Positions 62,425-64,000 of a stretch of DNA of 64,000 bases are shown here, in pieces. The position numbers and the translations under genes were made by a program. Every line of letters starts with the position of its first letter. The first letter of the stretch is position 1. The notes beneath the pieces were generated by a model. That model made no database searches and was not told the origin of the DNA. It worked only from the letters and a program-made list of their open reading frames with translations. The DNA comes from Arachis hypogaea (Eukaryota > Streptophyta > Magnoliopsida > Fabales > Fabaceae): contig NC_092051.1 of assembly GCF_003086295.3 (NCBI RefSeq), positions 11,586,810-11,650,809 of the forward strand, given 5' to 3'.

Positions 62425-62439
62425 AATGTATAATTTATT

Positions 62440-64000
62440 GAGAATTGGTTTATTGTCTAAATTTTTTTATAAACTTTGTAATATATGAAAATAGTTATTT
62501 AAAAAATTATTCATAATTTTTTATTATGTAATTAACTTAATTAATAACCTTTGTTATTGTTTTTCTACCAAAAAAAATCATGTTTATATTATTTTATATT
62601 TTTTAATACTAATAAATATATATGTATTTGTACTATTATATTATTGTCATAGATAATTACTTAAGTTACTTATTTTGTATGTTAAATAATATAAATGATA
62701 TTTTATATATTAAATTCATCAATTTATCCATATTAAGAGGAAAAAAATTATGCAATAGATCATATGTTATAAAGATTAATTAATTTACATATAAATTATC
62801 TTTAGAAAAATAAAGAGATAATTTATCACATATAATAATCCTTGATATATGTAGTATCATGTATATATTAGGAGGATCTATTTTAATTATGTGAGTGATT
62901 ATTATTATTCACTTTTTCAATAAGATAGTAAATAATATTTAAAATTAAAAGAAAAGATAATTAGAATTTTTTTAGTTTGATTATAAAATCTATTGTAAGT
63001 ATACCTAACTTTATATATACTAAATATAATCATAGTTAATAGTATAGTATTTATTACAGTAATGACTCAAAATATTAAGTTAAGTGAGTAAGATCAATCT
63101 AGGTCTATTGTTAGGATCCTAGTAATAGATACTCGTGTGGGCACGGCGGTAGATCCCTTTTCCCGTCCTTCGCTCCCGTTTAAAAAAAAAATCCCCTGTT
63201 CGCTCTCCATCTTCGTCGCAAGTCCCCTATTTAATTATCCCCTTAGCGAATGCGGATACTCACGATTATTTATGAATATTCTTTGAAAATTTTTGAAAAA
63301 AATAACAAAAAAATTATAATATAATAATAATAATAAATAATCAATTCAATATAATTTAACACAACTCATAATATATTCATTATAAAAAATAACATTTATA
63401 AAAAATATAAAAACATCTTCCAACATAATAACATAATATAATATTTTAGAGCGAAACTGAGCAACATAATGGCGAACTTAATAAGCAGAGAAAGTGAGTT
63501 AGAAGAAGAGTATATACAAAATCAAGGCTAAGGATAAGTCTAAAAAAAAAAAAGAGTTTAAATTGGAGACAGAAATTAGAATTACCAAATTTAAGAAATA
63601 TATATATATATATATTAGGATAATTCAGTAATTTATATTCACGTGTATTTAATGGGTTCCTTGAAGAGGGTATCTATGTCTCATCCCAGTCTATTTCACG
63701 TGGACAGGTCTTTACCTATAAAAGTTTTACTGATTCCCATTTAGTCTCAGATTGGCTAGTCTTTTTTATCATTCTAATTGCTAGCATTAGTTGGTTCGTG
63801 ACGTGAAACTACTCTAGCCACTTAGTAAATTCCTAGATAACCAAAGTTCAAGCTATATCATTCTCATAAAATAGTAACACCCTTAAAAACTATTAATTAA
63901 AATACATAAAAATATATAAAAAACAAAATCATAGAAAATTTTGGCAAAATAAAGAAATTACAAAAATTATAACGGAAGTACAAAAAAAAAGAGAAAAAGA
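62440..64000. other. AT-rich spacer to the window end
   Basis: No gene recognised. About 63110-63260 is a GC-richer island (GGGCACGGCGGTAGATCCC, CCCGTCCTTCGCTCCCG) that looks like a decayed repeat. AT dinucleotides occur near 63598-63614. Confidence 0.4.

Overview
The window is plant nuclear DNA, most likely from a legume close to peanut (Arachis). The genes have GT-AG introns and plant-specific families, the spacers are very AT-rich, and LTR, SINE and TIR repeats are of kinds I associate with Arachis. The genus is inferred from recalled repeat and protein resemblance; no search was run.

Positions 1-21,431 are a nested transposon block. An old LTR (1-370 plus 9060-9223) is split by a composite element (371-9059) flanked by CTAAC. 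That element holds a decayed plant transposon-protein gene, a 1.27-kb TIR transposon and two LTRs placed tail to tail. Next comes a Tat-lineage Ty3/gypsy element (9662-21431; duplicated target ATTAT) with gag, protease, RT, two RNases H and integrase, all mutated. It also has an intron-containing antisense gene, which is cut in two by a hAT element (16186-19407). The hAT transposase is open apart from one stop codon.

Positions 21,674-57,926 carry host genes. These are a seven-exon monoacylglycerol lipase/caffeoylshikimate esterase-like hydrolase (-), an eleven-exon UTP14 ribosome-biogenesis factor (-), a MIR164 microRNA precursor (-), a five-exon U1A-type snRNP protein (-), an intronless LEA5/SAG21-like protein (+), a DUF538 secreted protein (-) and an intronless SEC15 exocyst subunit (-). 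They are housekeeping or stress genes with no evident shared pathway. Between them lie a Pack-MULE-like element carrying a receptor-kinase fragment (29322-31536), a second TIR element (about 50.0-51.5 kb), MITEs and SINEs.

Positions 57,927-64,000 are AT-rich spacer with a TTCGAA-rich foldback, tandem duplications and two tRNA-derived SINEs with clean target duplications. The most notable items are the unflagged MIR164 hairpin, the Pack-MULE-like capture, the head-on LTR palindrome and the hAT-split antisense gene. I saw nothing that clearly amounts to a wholly new system.
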